Notes: generated by a model not told the origin, from the sequence alone. A stretch of 64,000 bases of DNA from Vibrio pelagius (GCF_024347575.1 NZ_AP025504.1:868001-932000); one strand, 5' to 3'. Counted from the first letter of the stretch, positions 25,345-33,457 are shown. Program-made: numbers and translations.

Positions 25345-26636
25345 GGTTCATCGCGGCTTTCCGGGGAAAGCCGCTTTTATCTTCAAGAAGAAGTAGTCAG
25401 TATCTCGATAACCATACCCCATTCGCTTGATTAGCTTTATCTTGTTGTTTATCCCTTCAAGCGTGCAGGTATTTAACGGATAACTTGCCGATGCGATAAC
25501 CCCGTGAAGATATGGTCTGAGTTTTCGTGCGAACTCTTTTAATGGCTTAATCCCACTCTCTTGCACTTGTTCCCACCACGCGTCCCAGAGCTCCTTAGCG
25601 CGCCCTTCTGATTCACAATACCAAAGCTCTTTGAGTTGAGCTCCGAGTATATAAGTGGTCATTAAGTCCTTATTGATATTCAATATTTCAGTAAGATAGC
25701 TTTCTTGGCGTGTATTTAAGTTGCCTCTATTTTTCAGCAGTACCCAGCGTGAACGCTTCACCCATTGCCTCGCTTTTTTGTCTTGCTTAAGTTTGTTGGC
25801 TTGGTCGACTCTAACTCTATCCATCACCTCGCGACCGAACTTAGCGACAACATGGAATAAGTCGTAAACGATTTTTGCGTTCGGACAGTGTGCTTGAACT
25901 TCAAGATCGAAAGCCGTATTCATGTCCATCGCGACGGCTTCGATATTTATCCCATGCTCGCCTAATTGCTCGAAGAACGGTCGTATGTCTTTGCGGCTAC
26001 GACCTAATCCTATCCAAATGACTTGGTGAGTCTTAGCATCAGCGATGACCGTGGCATATCGATGTCCTTTAAAGATGGCGAACTCGTCCATGACGAGTTG
26101 CCTTAGGTCTTCCCATTTTATTGACGGTACAACTTGTCTAAGCCGGCGTTTATCTATCTCTTTAATTGTGTGCCAATGAACGCTCGTTAACTGGGAGATA
26201 TGCTTAATAGGGAGAAGAGGTAATAGTTGTTCTATATAGCTTTTTAGGCGCTTCGTTATGCGAGCATAAGGCTCTAACCAAGATAGAGACTCTGTTTTTA
26301 TGCCGCAGTCGCGACACTTAATCCTTCGAGTTTGAACGGAAAGTTCAACTGGAACACCGAGTAACATGGCATCCTTTACATGACGCCATTGATACTCATG
26401 GATAGCTTCGTCTTCAAGACCACAGAGGCATTTAGCTTCAGAGTTAGGTTTAAGAGTAAGGGTAATAAGTGTTGCTGTCTGGTGAGACTTTACTATTTGA
26501 AAGCCTTCCCAGAATGAAGATAGGAAAGTATGATTCGGCATGGAAACGGTAGTTTGTGTATGATTTTTGTTTGGCGACTAAACCATATCACTTACTACCG
26601 TTTTTGTTTTAAGTTCCCGCTAATCCGCGATGAACC
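25345..26636 (-). mobile_element. ISL3-family insertion sequence, complete
   Basis: The 1292-bp element is bounded by inverted repeats sharing GGTTCATCGCGG (25345-25356 and the complement at 26625-26636); the match continues imperfectly to about 21 bp. Eight A residues flank it on each side (25337-25344 and 26637-26644), fitting the 8-bp target duplication of this family. It carries one intact transposase gene. The insertion point is the T-tract of the vqmR terminator read on the minus strand. The transposase stop codon lies inside the left repeat. Confidence 0.92.
25348..26541 (-). CDS. ISL3-family transposase
   Basis: The 397-residue transposase has an N-terminal zinc-binding region (CLCGLED... 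and KCRDCG, about residues 38-80) and a DDE catalytic core: Asp in MDEFAIFKGHRYATV near 152, Asp in AMDMNTAFD near 205 and Glu in CTLEGINNKIKLIKR near 365. These are the ISL3 family hallmarks. The frame is intact, so the element may be active. It reads in the same direction as vqmA, and no clear outward promoter is visible. Confidence 0.93.
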   Translation of the reverse strand: MPNHTFLSSFWEGFQIVKSHQTATLITLTLKPNSEAKCLCGLEDEAIHEYQWRHVKDAMLLGVPVELSVQTRRIKCRDCGIKTESLSWLEPYARITKRLKSYIEQLLPLLPIKHISQLTSVHWHTIKEIDKRRLRQVVPSIKWEDLRQLVMDEFAIFKGHRYATVIADAKTHQVIWIGLGRSRKDIRPFFEQLGEHGINIEAVAMDMNTAFDLEVQAHCPNAKIVYDLFHVVAKFGREVMDRVRVDQANKLKQDKKARQWVKRSRWVLLKNRGNLNTRQESYLTEILNINKDLMTTYILGAQLKELWYCESEGRAKELWDAWWEQVQESGIKPLKEFARKLRPYLHGVIASASYPLNTCTLEGINNKIKLIKRMGYGYRDTDYFFLKIKAAFPGKPR

Positions 26637-26666
26637 AAAAAAAAGCCAGCCTGAAGACGGGCTGGC
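26637..26666 (-). terminator. Terminator of vqmR, interrupted by the IS
   Basis: On the minus strand GCCAGCC pairs with GGCTGGC over an 8-nt loop (26645-26666) and is followed by eight T (26644-26637) before the IS begins. The target duplication restores the T-run, so termination of vqmR should survive the insertion. Confidence 0.85.
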
Positions 26667-26762
26667 TAAAGACAAGATTTTCTTGTCGACGTGTAGAAGA
26701 TTTCAGATTAACTCACGAGGGCCATGAAAATTAATCTGAGGTATCAGTGAGATACCCAGAGT
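26637..26762 (-). ncRNA. vqmR: VqmR small regulatory RNA
   Basis: Position between vqmA and its VqmA box, plus a strong terminator, identify this as vqmR. On the minus strand it folds into three hairpins before the terminator: one with arms at 26740-26745 and 26751-26756, one with 8-bp arms CAGATTAA/TTAATCTG (26704-26711 and 26731-26738), and a perfect 7-bp stem at 26671-26687 (GACAAGA/TCTTGTC). The 5' end is estimated from the distance to the VqmA box (about 57 nt to the start site in V. cholerae) and may be off by several bases. VqmR is an Hfq-dependent trans-acting RNA, about 140 nt in V. cholerae. Confidence 0.8.
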
Positions 26763-26810
26763 GACTTACTACTCTGCCGACAAATCTACTCTTTGCTCCA
26801 CGTTTACAAA

Positions 26811-26828
26811 AGGGGGGATTTCCCTCAA
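26811..26828. promoter_or_regulatory. VqmA box upstream of vqmR
   Basis: AGGGGGGATTTCCCTCAA matches the known V. cholerae VqmA site AGGGGGGATTTCCCCCCT at 15 of 18 positions. It lies about 50-65 bp before the estimated vqmR start, the expected spacing. Confidence 0.85.
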
Positions 26829-26917
26829 TCACTCAAGAAAGTCAATCGGTACGAGGATTGAAATAACCAATGGATTGTTCTGGCATCATCATTTTGGTGC
26901 TTAGTAAAGTTGGTTTT

Positions 26918-26960
26918 ACATTCTCCGTAGTTTATGTGCTCTTGATCATCTTTCCGGAGG
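26918..26960 (+). repeat. 39-mer-like element, distal copy C
   Basis: Begins ACATTCTCCGTAGTTTATGT and ends CTTTCCGGAGG, repeating the elements at 6959-7001 and 7284-7325 of the origin. It is about 20 kb from oriCII and is flanked by 12-mer motifs, so it is a candidate RctB-binding site. Confidence 0.6.
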
Positions 26961-27026
26961 CATGATCACGATGATCGCAACACTAATCTAACGACGATCC
27001 CTTGTGCTAAATGACTCTCATGATCA
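26943..27026. repeat. Distal cluster of RctB 12-mer-like sites
   Basis: Core ATGATCA occurs at 26943-26949 (reverse; full GGAAAGATGATCA pattern read on the minus strand), 26962-26968 and 27020-27026, with a one-mismatch copy ATGATCG at 26971-26977. Together with element C this forms a compact RctB-type locus upstream of the put regulator gene. A distal RctB cluster on V. cholerae chromosome II has been described, as I recall; equivalence is not shown here. Confidence 0.55.
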
Positions 27027-27318
27027 TTTACAAATTCATCTTGAGCTAAAATCAGAGTATTATTCCCGATCCGTAATTATCAAAACTGCTTTGACATGCC
27101 AAAACTACCTATCATGCCCAATCTCGATCTTTCACCGCTAGGCTTAGTCGCTCCTCGCCCTGCTGAGATCGTGACTCTGCCATCTCATATGGATTGTCAC
27201 GAGCACCAGTATTCGCAAGTGGTGATTGGGCTTAAAGGTCAAGCTGAGTTCGAAGTCAGTGGTAAGGGCAACTTAGTTGGGCCAGGACAAGGCTGTGTGG
27301 TAACGGCTTGTTCTGATC

Positions 27319-28652
27319 CTTACGAATCCCCTCATAATTTCTATATAAAACAATGAGTAGACGCACATCGCTCATTCTGATCTAATGAATTTCGCCAAAA
27401 ACACACCTGAACAAATGGATTTAATAGGGAGCCCTAACGATGCGCGACATTCAAATTCTACAGCAAACGATTGAGAATCAATGCCCCGAAATTCACAAAA
27501 AACGACTTAGTTCTCTGATACTTGCAACCAAAACGGTTCTTGATGGCTCTGAACTAACACTCACCAAAATTGGAAGAGCTCTCGACACTGATACCACAGT
27601 GAAACATGCTATCAAACGTATCGACCGATTACTTGGTAATAGCAATCTACACCGTGAAAAAGAGTCCATATATAAATGGCATGCCTCCTTCATTACCCGT
27701 GCCAATCCTTTTCCCGTGGTTCTGGTTGATTGGTCGGATGTTCGAGAGCAACTGCGCTATATGACATTACGCGCTTCAGTGTCTGTTAAAGGTCGTGCCG
27801 TCACGCTTTATGAGCAGGCATTTGAGTACAAAAACTATAACTCACCCAATAGCCACCAACACTTTCTCGATAAGCTGCAGTCTTTACTCCCAGAAGGTTG
27901 CACACCTATCATTGTTTCCGACGCAGGCTTTAGAAATACTTGGTTTCGACAAGTCACCAACAAAGGTTGGTTCTGGGTTGGACGTGTACGTGGTGAAGTC
28001 TCGATTAAGTGTGGCGAAGACTCATGGCAATGGAATAAAACGTTTTACCCTCAAGCAACAGATAAGCCGCAGTTTTTAGGGGAAAGCCAACTGGCTAAAC
28101 GCTCACCGCTTAAGTGCTTTGCTTACTTATATAAGAGTCATCCCAAAGGCAGAAAGGCCCATCGGCACAGCCGAACGTGCCAAAAACACTCGGCAGGAAA
28201 AGTGTTCCATAAAGGAACAAAAGAGCCCTGGCTTCTGGTCACTAATATCCCCAACCATGTGCTTAACGGCATTAAAGTAACCCGTTTATACGCCAAAAGA
28301 ATGCAAATTGAAGAGTCATTCCGAGATCTAAAAAGCCCAGCCTACGGATTGGCGCTCCGCCATAATCGAACACGTTGCACCAAGCGCATTGATATCTTAT
28401 TGCTTATGGCATTGATGGCCGAAATCATCATGTGGTGGAATGGCTTAATCGCCATGCAAGCGAAATGGCATTATGACTTTCAAGCCAACACCATCAAGCA
28501 TCGTCGGGTACTCTCCATTCCAAGGCTTGGTAAGGAAGTTCGTTGTCATAGAAGATACCGAATACAAGAGTCCCAATATCAATGGGCAATGGTGGAATAT
28601 CAGCGCCTAACGCATACTTGTGGGTTGGGAGAATTATGAGGGGATCCGCCAG
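27319..28652 (+). mobile_element. IS4-family (IS10-like) insertion sequence, complete
   Basis: The 1334-bp element is flanked by the direct repeat GTTCTGATC (27310-27318 and 28653-28661), the 9-bp duplication expected for this group. Its ends pair as imperfect inverted repeats (left CTTACGAATCCCCTCATAA; right complement CTGGCGGATCCCCTCATAA), similar to IS10 ends. IS10 itself is 1329 bp. It holds one intact transposase gene on the plus strand. Confidence 0.95.
27440..28639 (+). CDS. IS4-family transposase (IS10-like)
   Basis: The 399-residue transposase shows the DDE triad: Asp in VVLVDWSDV near residue 97, Asp in IIVSDAGFRNTW near 160, Glu in the YREK-type motif RLYAKRMQIEESFRDLK near 290 (Y, R, E and K at the spacings of the IS4 family). 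Length equals that of IS10 transposase (402). The start ATG at 27440 follows a GGGAGCC ribosome-site-like sequence. The frame is intact. Confidence 0.94.
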   Translation: MRDIQILQQTIENQCPEIHKKRLSSLILATKTVLDGSELTLTKIGRALDTDTTVKHAIKRIDRLLGNSNLHREKESIYKWHASFITRANPFPVVLVDWSDVREQLRYMTLRASVSVKGRAVTLYEQAFEYKNYNSPNSHQHFLDKLQSLLPEGCTPIIVSDAGFRNTWFRQVTNKGWFWVGRVRGEVSIKCGEDSWQWNKTFYPQATDKPQFLGESQLAKRSPLKCFAYLYKSHPKGRKAHRHSRTCQKHSAGKVFHKGTKEPWLLVTNIPNHVLNGIKVTRLYAKRMQIEESFRDLKSPAYGLALRHNRTRCTKRIDILLLMALMAEIIMWWNGLIAMQAKWHYDFQANTIKHRRVLSIPRLGKEVRCHRRYRIQESQYQWAMVEYQRLTHTCGLGEL

Positions 28653-28656
28653 GTTC

Positions 28657-28669
28657 TGATCATGCTTTC
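28657..28669 (-). repeat. RctB 12-mer-like site at the IS insertion point
   Basis: Read on the minus strand it is GAAAGCATGATCA, identical to the origin iteron core. It overlaps the right copy of the IS target duplication. The left copy lost its match because the IS follows the GATC. Confidence 0.5.
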
Positions 28670-29328
28670 GGTGGCGTGGTGGGTCAGTCTGATATTTTGG
28701 TATTGAATATGCCTATGCCAAGTAATGACGACCCTTTGATGTTAGAGAAGATCAATCAGCTTGCGTCATCTAACGTTTACTTTCAGTTGGATGGACAGAT
28801 TCAGAAGCTGATCCAGATGCTGGTGCAGGAGATGCAAGCAAGTCCTGACGATCTCTTGTTAAGCCGAGCCTGTAACGACACGGTGATCGCATTACTGCAA
28901 CGTCATATCTCTGAATTTGAAACATCGATAAAAGAATCACGCTTTGATCTTGAAGCGTTGGATCGCTACATCGAACAGCATTTGGCGAACAAGATCTCTG
29001 TTGCGCAACTGGCAGGCAGTGTATTTTTAGGCGAAAGTCAGTTCCATGTGCTGTTTAAAGAGCAGATGGGCATCACGCCACATCAGTATGTACTAGGCAA
29101 GCGAATCGACCGTGCGCGCCGCTTAATTGAACAAGGAAACCTTAGCCTTGGTCAAGTTGCTGAGCTAGCAGGTTTCTCCGGCCAGTCCGCCTTTACTCAC
29201 ACTTTTTCCCGTCTTCAGGGGATGTCACCATCTCAATACAAAAAGCAAATAAGTGTTAAATAGTGAAACAGAACGGCACATTCGTTTAAAGTTTCATATG
29301 TGATGATGTTTTTGTTTTGTTAATAAAG

Positions 29329-29357
29329 CGAGTTTTTAGCAAAAAACTCGGAGTTTT
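29329..29357 (+). terminator. Hairpin after the AraC-family gene
   Basis: CGAGTTTTT pairs with AAAAACTCG over a 4-nt loop and is followed by GGAG and five T. It lies about 65 bp after the regulator stop and 100 bp before putA; the following sequence also offers a TTGACA box at 29357-29362, a possible putA promoter -35. Confidence 0.45.
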
Positions 29358-29449
29358 TGACAAGTATTCCTTATATACTCTCAATACACTGCAGCCATTG
29401 TAGAAATCTCGGACGTCTTTTTGTTCGGGTGTGAGATTAAGGAAAACGC

Positions 29450-32400
29450 ATGTTTACAGCTACTGATGTGTTAAAACCAGAGTTCAACGAGCAACCGCTT
29501 AGTGAGCTATGGTCGCTTATCTCACCATTATATATGGTGGATGAAACCCAATGGCTAGAGCAGCTTCTGCCGCTAGCTACGCCTTCTGAGTCTGAAAAGC
29601 AACAAATTACGGACAAGACAACCTCGCTTATCGAAACGATTCGAGCAGACAAAACGTCGATTCAAATGATCGATGCACTGCTGCTTGAATACAGCCTAGA
29701 TACGCAAGAAGGTATTTTGTTGATGTGTCTTGCTGAAGCTCTGATGCGTATCCCTGATGCTGCAACTGCGGATGCATTGATTCGTGATAAGCTCAGCGTT
29801 GCTGACTGGAAATCTCACCTGAAGAACTCTGACTCTGTGTTTGTAAATGCATCCACTTGGGGTCTAATGCTAACGGGTAAGGTTGTGGGTCTTTCATCAA
29901 ATGAGCAGAGCCCAACTCAGGCGGTAAACCGTCTAGTCAACAAACTTTCTGAGCCGGTGATTCGTAAAGCGATGCATCAAGCGATGAAAGTAATGGGTCA
30001 TCAGTTTGTACTGGGTCGTAGCATTGCTGAGGCACAGAAGAACGGCAAACCTATGCGTGACAAAGGCTTTACCTATTCATATGACATGCTAGGTGAAGCG
30101 GCACTGACGACTGCAGACGCAAACAAGTACTTCAAAGATTACCTAATGGCGATTGAAGCTGTAGGTCGAGACACTTATGTTTCTCCAAAATCGAACGTTT
30201 CATCAAAATCTAGCCCTGCGCCATCAGTATCTATCAAGCTTTCTGCGCTGCACCCACGTTACGAAGTTGCGAATGAAGAGCGTGTACTGACTGAGCTTTG
30301 CGACACGCTAGAGCAGTTACTGCGCCGCGCAATCGAGCTTGATGTTGCAATTACCATTGATGCAGAAGAGGCGGATCGTCTAGAGCTTTCCCTAAAACTG
30401 TTTGAGAAGCTTTACCGCAGTGAACTTGTGAAAGGCTGGGGTAAATTTGGTCTGGTTATTCAAGCGTACTCTAAGCGTGCCCTGCCGGTATTGGTATGGC
30501 TGAACCGCTTAGCAAAAGAGCAGGGTGATTTGATCCCACTGCGTTTGGTAAAAGGCGCGTACTGGGATAGCGAAATCAAATGGTCGCAACAAGCGGGCTA
30601 TGATAACTACCCAGTTTACACACGCAAAGAAGCGACTGATGTTGCTTACCTAGCCTGTGCACGCTACCTATTAAGCCCAAGTGTTCGTGGCAATATCTTC
30701 CCGCAGTTTGCAAGCCACAACGCGCACACTGTGTCTGCAATTGCTGTAATGGCAGACCACAAAGATTTTGAATTCCAACGCCTGCACGGTATGGGTGATT
30801 CTCTATACAACCACGCGATGGAGGCTTACCAGCAGTCAGTGCGTATCTACGCGCCAGTGGGTAGCCACAAGGATCTACTTCCTTACCTAGTTCGTCGTCT
30901 GCTAGAAAATGGTGCGAACAGCTCGTTTGTACACCGCTTGGTGGATGCTCGCTGCCCTGTGGCAGAATTAACGCAACACCCAGTGGATATGCTTCTAGCG
31001 TTCGATACGCTGAACAATACTAAGATTCCACTGCCACCATCTGTGTTCCCAGAGCGCAAAAACTCTTACGGTGTCAACATTGATATCGAAAGTGAAGCGC
31101 ACAGTTTTGAAGAGCAAGTAAAAGGCTTCTTGAATAAACAGTGGACGGCTGGCCCGATCATCAACGGTGAAGCTCTTGCCGAAAGCATGATCAAGGCTGA
31201 TCAGAATGTTGAGCAAGTAACAGCACCTTACGATCGTCGTATCAATGTTGGTCAGGTGGCTTTCGCAAACCTTGATCATGTTTCCGAAGCGATCAGCGGC
31301 GCAGATGCGGCGTTCGCCGGTTGGAATGCGACTTCTGTTGAAGTTAAAGCTGCGGCTCTTGAGAAGTTGGCTGACTTGATGGAAGAGAACCTTGCTGAGC
31401 TGGTGGCAATCTGTCATCAAGAAGCGGGTAAGACAATTCACGATAGCATTGATGAAGTGCGTGAAGCGGTCGACTTCTGTCGTTACTACGCAAAGCAGGC
31501 AGACAACCTACAAGAATTTGAACTGAAAGGCTTTGATGGCCAAGTTCGTTTGGCATCTCGCCAAGGTCGTGGTGTGTTTGTATGTATCAGCCCTTGGAAC
31601 TTCCCACTGGCGATCTTCCTTGGTCAAATTACAGCTGCATTAGTTGCAGGCAACACTGTCGTTGCAAAACCAGCAGAGCAAACCAGCTTAATCGCTGCTC
31701 GCGCAGTTGAGTTGATGCAACAAGCTGGCTTCCCGGCAGGCACAATTCAGCTTCTACCGGGTCGCGGTGCAGAAATCGGTAGCGCACTAACTAGCCACGA
31801 TGCGATTGCAGGTGTGGCGTTTACAGGCTCTACACCAACCGCTCAGCGTATCAACGTGTCATTGGCAAGTCGTACAGCTAAACCTGTTCCATTTATCGCG
31901 GAAACAGGCGGCCAGAATGCGATGATCGTTGACAGTACGGCGCTTCCAGAGCAGGTAGTACGTGATGTTATTCGTTCAGCGTTTGCTTCTGCAGGTCAGC
32001 GTTGTTCAGCACTACGTGTGCTTTACATCCAAGAAGACATTGCTGATCGCGTTGTTGCTCTTATCCAAGGTGCGATGAACGAGTTGAGTGTCGGTATCCC
32101 ACACCTGCACAAGACTGACGTTGGCCCTGTTATCGACAGCAATGCGAAACAGAAGCTAATGGCTCACCTTGAGAACATGACCAAAACGCAGAAGCGTGTT
32201 GCTCAGTTAACCCTAAGTGATGCGTGCGATCATGGTGACTTCGTGCCACCAAGTGCTTTTGAGATCAACGATATTAGCTGCCTAACTGAAGAGCAGTTTG
32301 GCCCTGTGCTGCACATTGTTCGTTACAAGGCGAGCGAATTGGCGCAGGTGGTTGAACAGATAAACCAAACAGGCTTCGGGCTGACTATGGGCATTCATAG

Positions 32401-32599
32401 CCGTAACGAAACCACTTACCGTTGGATTGAAAAACACGTTCGCGTGGGTAACTGCTACATCAACCGCGACCAAGTGGGTGCGGTGGTAGGTGTTCAACCA
32501 TTCGGTGGTCAAGGTTTATCAGGAACAGGACCGAAAGCGGGTGGACCACACTACCTATACCGCTTTACCGATGTTCACTTTTCTCAAGCGCAGGCATAA
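29450..32599 (+). CDS. putA: PutA, proline dehydrogenase / P5C dehydrogenase
   Basis: The 1049-residue bifunctional enzyme oxidises proline to glutamate in two steps. The FAD-dependent proline dehydrogenase barrel occupies about residues 190-500 (SIKLSALHPRYE, LRLVKGAYWDSEIKW), and the NAD-dependent P5C dehydrogenase about 560-1040 (SPWNFPLAIFLGQ, nucleophile Cys in SAGQRCSALRV, FGGQGLSGTGPKAGG). It lacks the N-terminal ribbon-helix-helix that makes longer PutA proteins (E. coli, 1320 residues) their own repressor, so control must come from outside, probably the AraC gene upstream, which is now broken. Ribosome site: TAAGGAAAACGC before ATG 29450. Two iteron-like 12-mers lie inside the coding sequence (31181, 31273). 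Confidence 0.97.
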   Translation: MFTATDVLKPEFNEQPLSELWSLISPLYMVDETQWLEQLLPLATPSESEKQQITDKTTSLIETIRADKTSIQMIDALLLEYSLDTQEGILLMCLAEALMRIPDAATADALIRDKLSVADWKSHLKNSDSVFVNASTWGLMLTGKVVGLSSNEQSPTQAVNRLVNKLSEPVIRKAMHQAMKVMGHQFVLGRSIAEAQKNGKPMRDKGFTYSYDMLGEAALTTADANKYFKDYLMAIEAVGRDTYVSPKSNVSSKSSPAPSVSIKLSALHPRYEVANEERVLTELCDTLEQLLRRAIELDVAITIDAEEADRLELSLKLFEKLYRSELVKGWGKFGLVIQAYSKRALPVLVWLNRLAKEQGDLIPLRLVKGAYWDSEIKWSQQAGYDNYPVYTRKEATDVAYLACARYLLSPSVRGNIFPQFASHNAHTVSAIAVMADHKDFEFQRLHGMGDSLYNHAMEAYQQSVRIYAPVGSHKDLLPYLVRRLLENGANSSFVHRLVDARCPVAELTQHPVDMLLAFDTLNNTKIPLPPSVFPERKNSYGVNIDIESEAHSFEEQVKGFLNKQWTAGPIINGEALAESMIKADQNVEQVTAPYDRRINVGQVAFANLDHVSEAISGADAAFAGWNATSVEVKAAALEKLADLMEENLAELVAICHQEAGKTIHDSIDEVREAVDFCRYYAKQADNLQEFELKGFDGQVRLASRQGRGVFVCISPWNFPLAIFLGQITAALVAGNTVVAKPAEQTSLIAARAVELMQQAGFPAGTIQLLPGRGAEIGSALTSHDAIAGVAFTGSTPTAQRINVSLASRTAKPVPFIAETGGQNAMIVDSTALPEQVVRDVIRSAFASAGQRCSALRVLYIQEDIADRVVALIQGAMNELSVGIPHLHKTDVGPVIDSNAKQKLMAHLENMTKTQKRVAQLTLSDACDHGDFVPPSAFEINDISCLTEEQFGPVLHIVRYKASELAQVVEQINQTGFGLTMGIHSRNETTYRWIEKHVRVGNCYINRDQVGAVVGVQPFGGQGLSGTGPKAGGPHYLYRFTDVHFSQAQA
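31181..31286. repeat. Two RctB 12-mer-like sites inside putA
   Basis: GAAAGCATGATCA at 31181-31193 is an exact match to the origin iteron core. A reverse near-match (GGAAACATGATCA read on the minus strand) lies at 31273-31285. They are in coding sequence, so chance is possible, but both are extended matches and not just the 7-base core. Confidence 0.4.
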
Positions 32600-32610
32600 G
32601 GAGCGATATC

Positions 32611-33315
32611 ATGGTTCATCAAGTGACAGGTTTTTCCGATGCATTTCAAGCGTGGGAACAGTGGAACCTAACCGATTTTGATCACAAGAGTGCTCAAATT
32701 CTGGCATTAAAATCTGAGATCGAGAGTCAATCAGCGCCACTTGCGGTGGTTGCGGGTTATCACATCGAGCACGCTTCTTCTCTGTTAGCAGAAGAGCATT
32801 TGCTCGTTGGGCCTACGGGCGAAACTAATGAGTTATACGCTGCGGGTCGTGGTGTGGCTTTGGTTATCGTCGATGATGCTCAAGATTCACTACCAAAACT
32901 GCAAACTGCAACGGCAATGCTGACGGCTGCGCTGATTGCGGGTAACAGCGTGATTGTGTGTAGTGACGACACTCAGTTCAATACTCTGATTGCGGATGCG
33001 GCAAAACAAGCAAATCTGCCATCAAACCTTGTTCAAACGACATCATTCGATGCGTCTCAACAGCTGCTTTCTTGTGATGTTCGAAGTGTGGCGTATGTGG
33101 GCAATCCACAAACTGAACAAGCGATTAATTTACAACTTGCTAAGCGAGACGGCGCAATCGTCGGTTTAGTGTCTGAAACGGATCTAACAGCAATGCATGT
33201 TGCTCACGATCCACACCTATCGTTGCGCTTTATTACAGAGCGTACACGAACCATAAATATAACAGCCGTGGGTGGTAATGCGACCTTGCTCGAGCTTGGG
33301 AGTGAAGCCCACTAA
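32611..33315 (+). CDS. Degenerate aldehyde-dehydrogenase-like protein downstream of putA
   Basis: The 234-residue product resembles the N-terminal half of an ALDH-superfamily protein, in particular the P5C dehydrogenase half of PutA: GPTGETNELYAAGRGVALVI and LTAALIAGNSVIV correspond to the ETN-L-GRG-cofactor-fold region and ALVAGNTVV. The catalytic cysteine and glutamate regions are missing because the protein ends early. It lies 11 bp after putA with a GGAGCGATATC leader and before putP, so it is probably in the put operon. It may be a structural or regulatory partner; no activity can be inferred. Confidence 0.7.
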   Translation: MVHQVTGFSDAFQAWEQWNLTDFDHKSAQILALKSEIESQSAPLAVVAGYHIEHASSLLAEEHLLVGPTGETNELYAAGRGVALVIVDDAQDSLPKLQTATAMLTAALIAGNSVIVCSDDTQFNTLIADAAKQANLPSNLVQTTSFDASQQLLSCDVRSVAYVGNPQTEQAINLQLAKRDGAIVGLVSETDLTAMHVAHDPHLSLRFITERTRTINITAVGGNATLLELGSEAH

Positions 33316-33457
33316 CCTTCAATATTACTGATAAGTGGAGGCAGCTTCGGTTGCGCCGTGATATCAGGAACCCTATCTGACAAAACTTGGCCAACATCGT
33401 GTTGGCTAAGTTTTATTGGCTAGGCATGGAAGGATTTTTCTAAATGAGGACTATCAA

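Larger units (their letters stand above)
27096..29263 (+). pseudogene. putR: AraC-family regulator (probable put regulator) split by an IS
   Basis: The 5' part (27096-27318) encodes a cupin-type sensor region (CHEHQYSQVVIGLKGQAEFEV); the 3' part (28662-29263) encodes the rest and an AraC helix-turn-helix pair (about the last 100 residues, with KISVAQLAGSVFLGESQFH and LGQVAELAGFSGQSAFTH). Removing the IS and one copy of the 9-bp duplication joins them in frame into a 274-codon gene (TACSD then HAFGGVV). The gene stands directly upstream of putA, and its putA is the short form lacking the N-terminal repressor domain, so this is the likely local activator. The symbol rests on context. The split copy ends at a TGA at 27354, inside the IS, and cannot make the DNA-binding domain. 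Confidence 0.85.

Noticed and set aside
26530..26727. 65-residue plus-strand ORF across the ISL3 end and vqmR
   Set aside because: It spans the IS boundary and the vqmR terminator antisense; no coding support.
33416..33457. N-terminal extension of PutP from a TTG
   Set aside because: ATG 33458 has a ribosome site and gives the standard PutP N-terminus.
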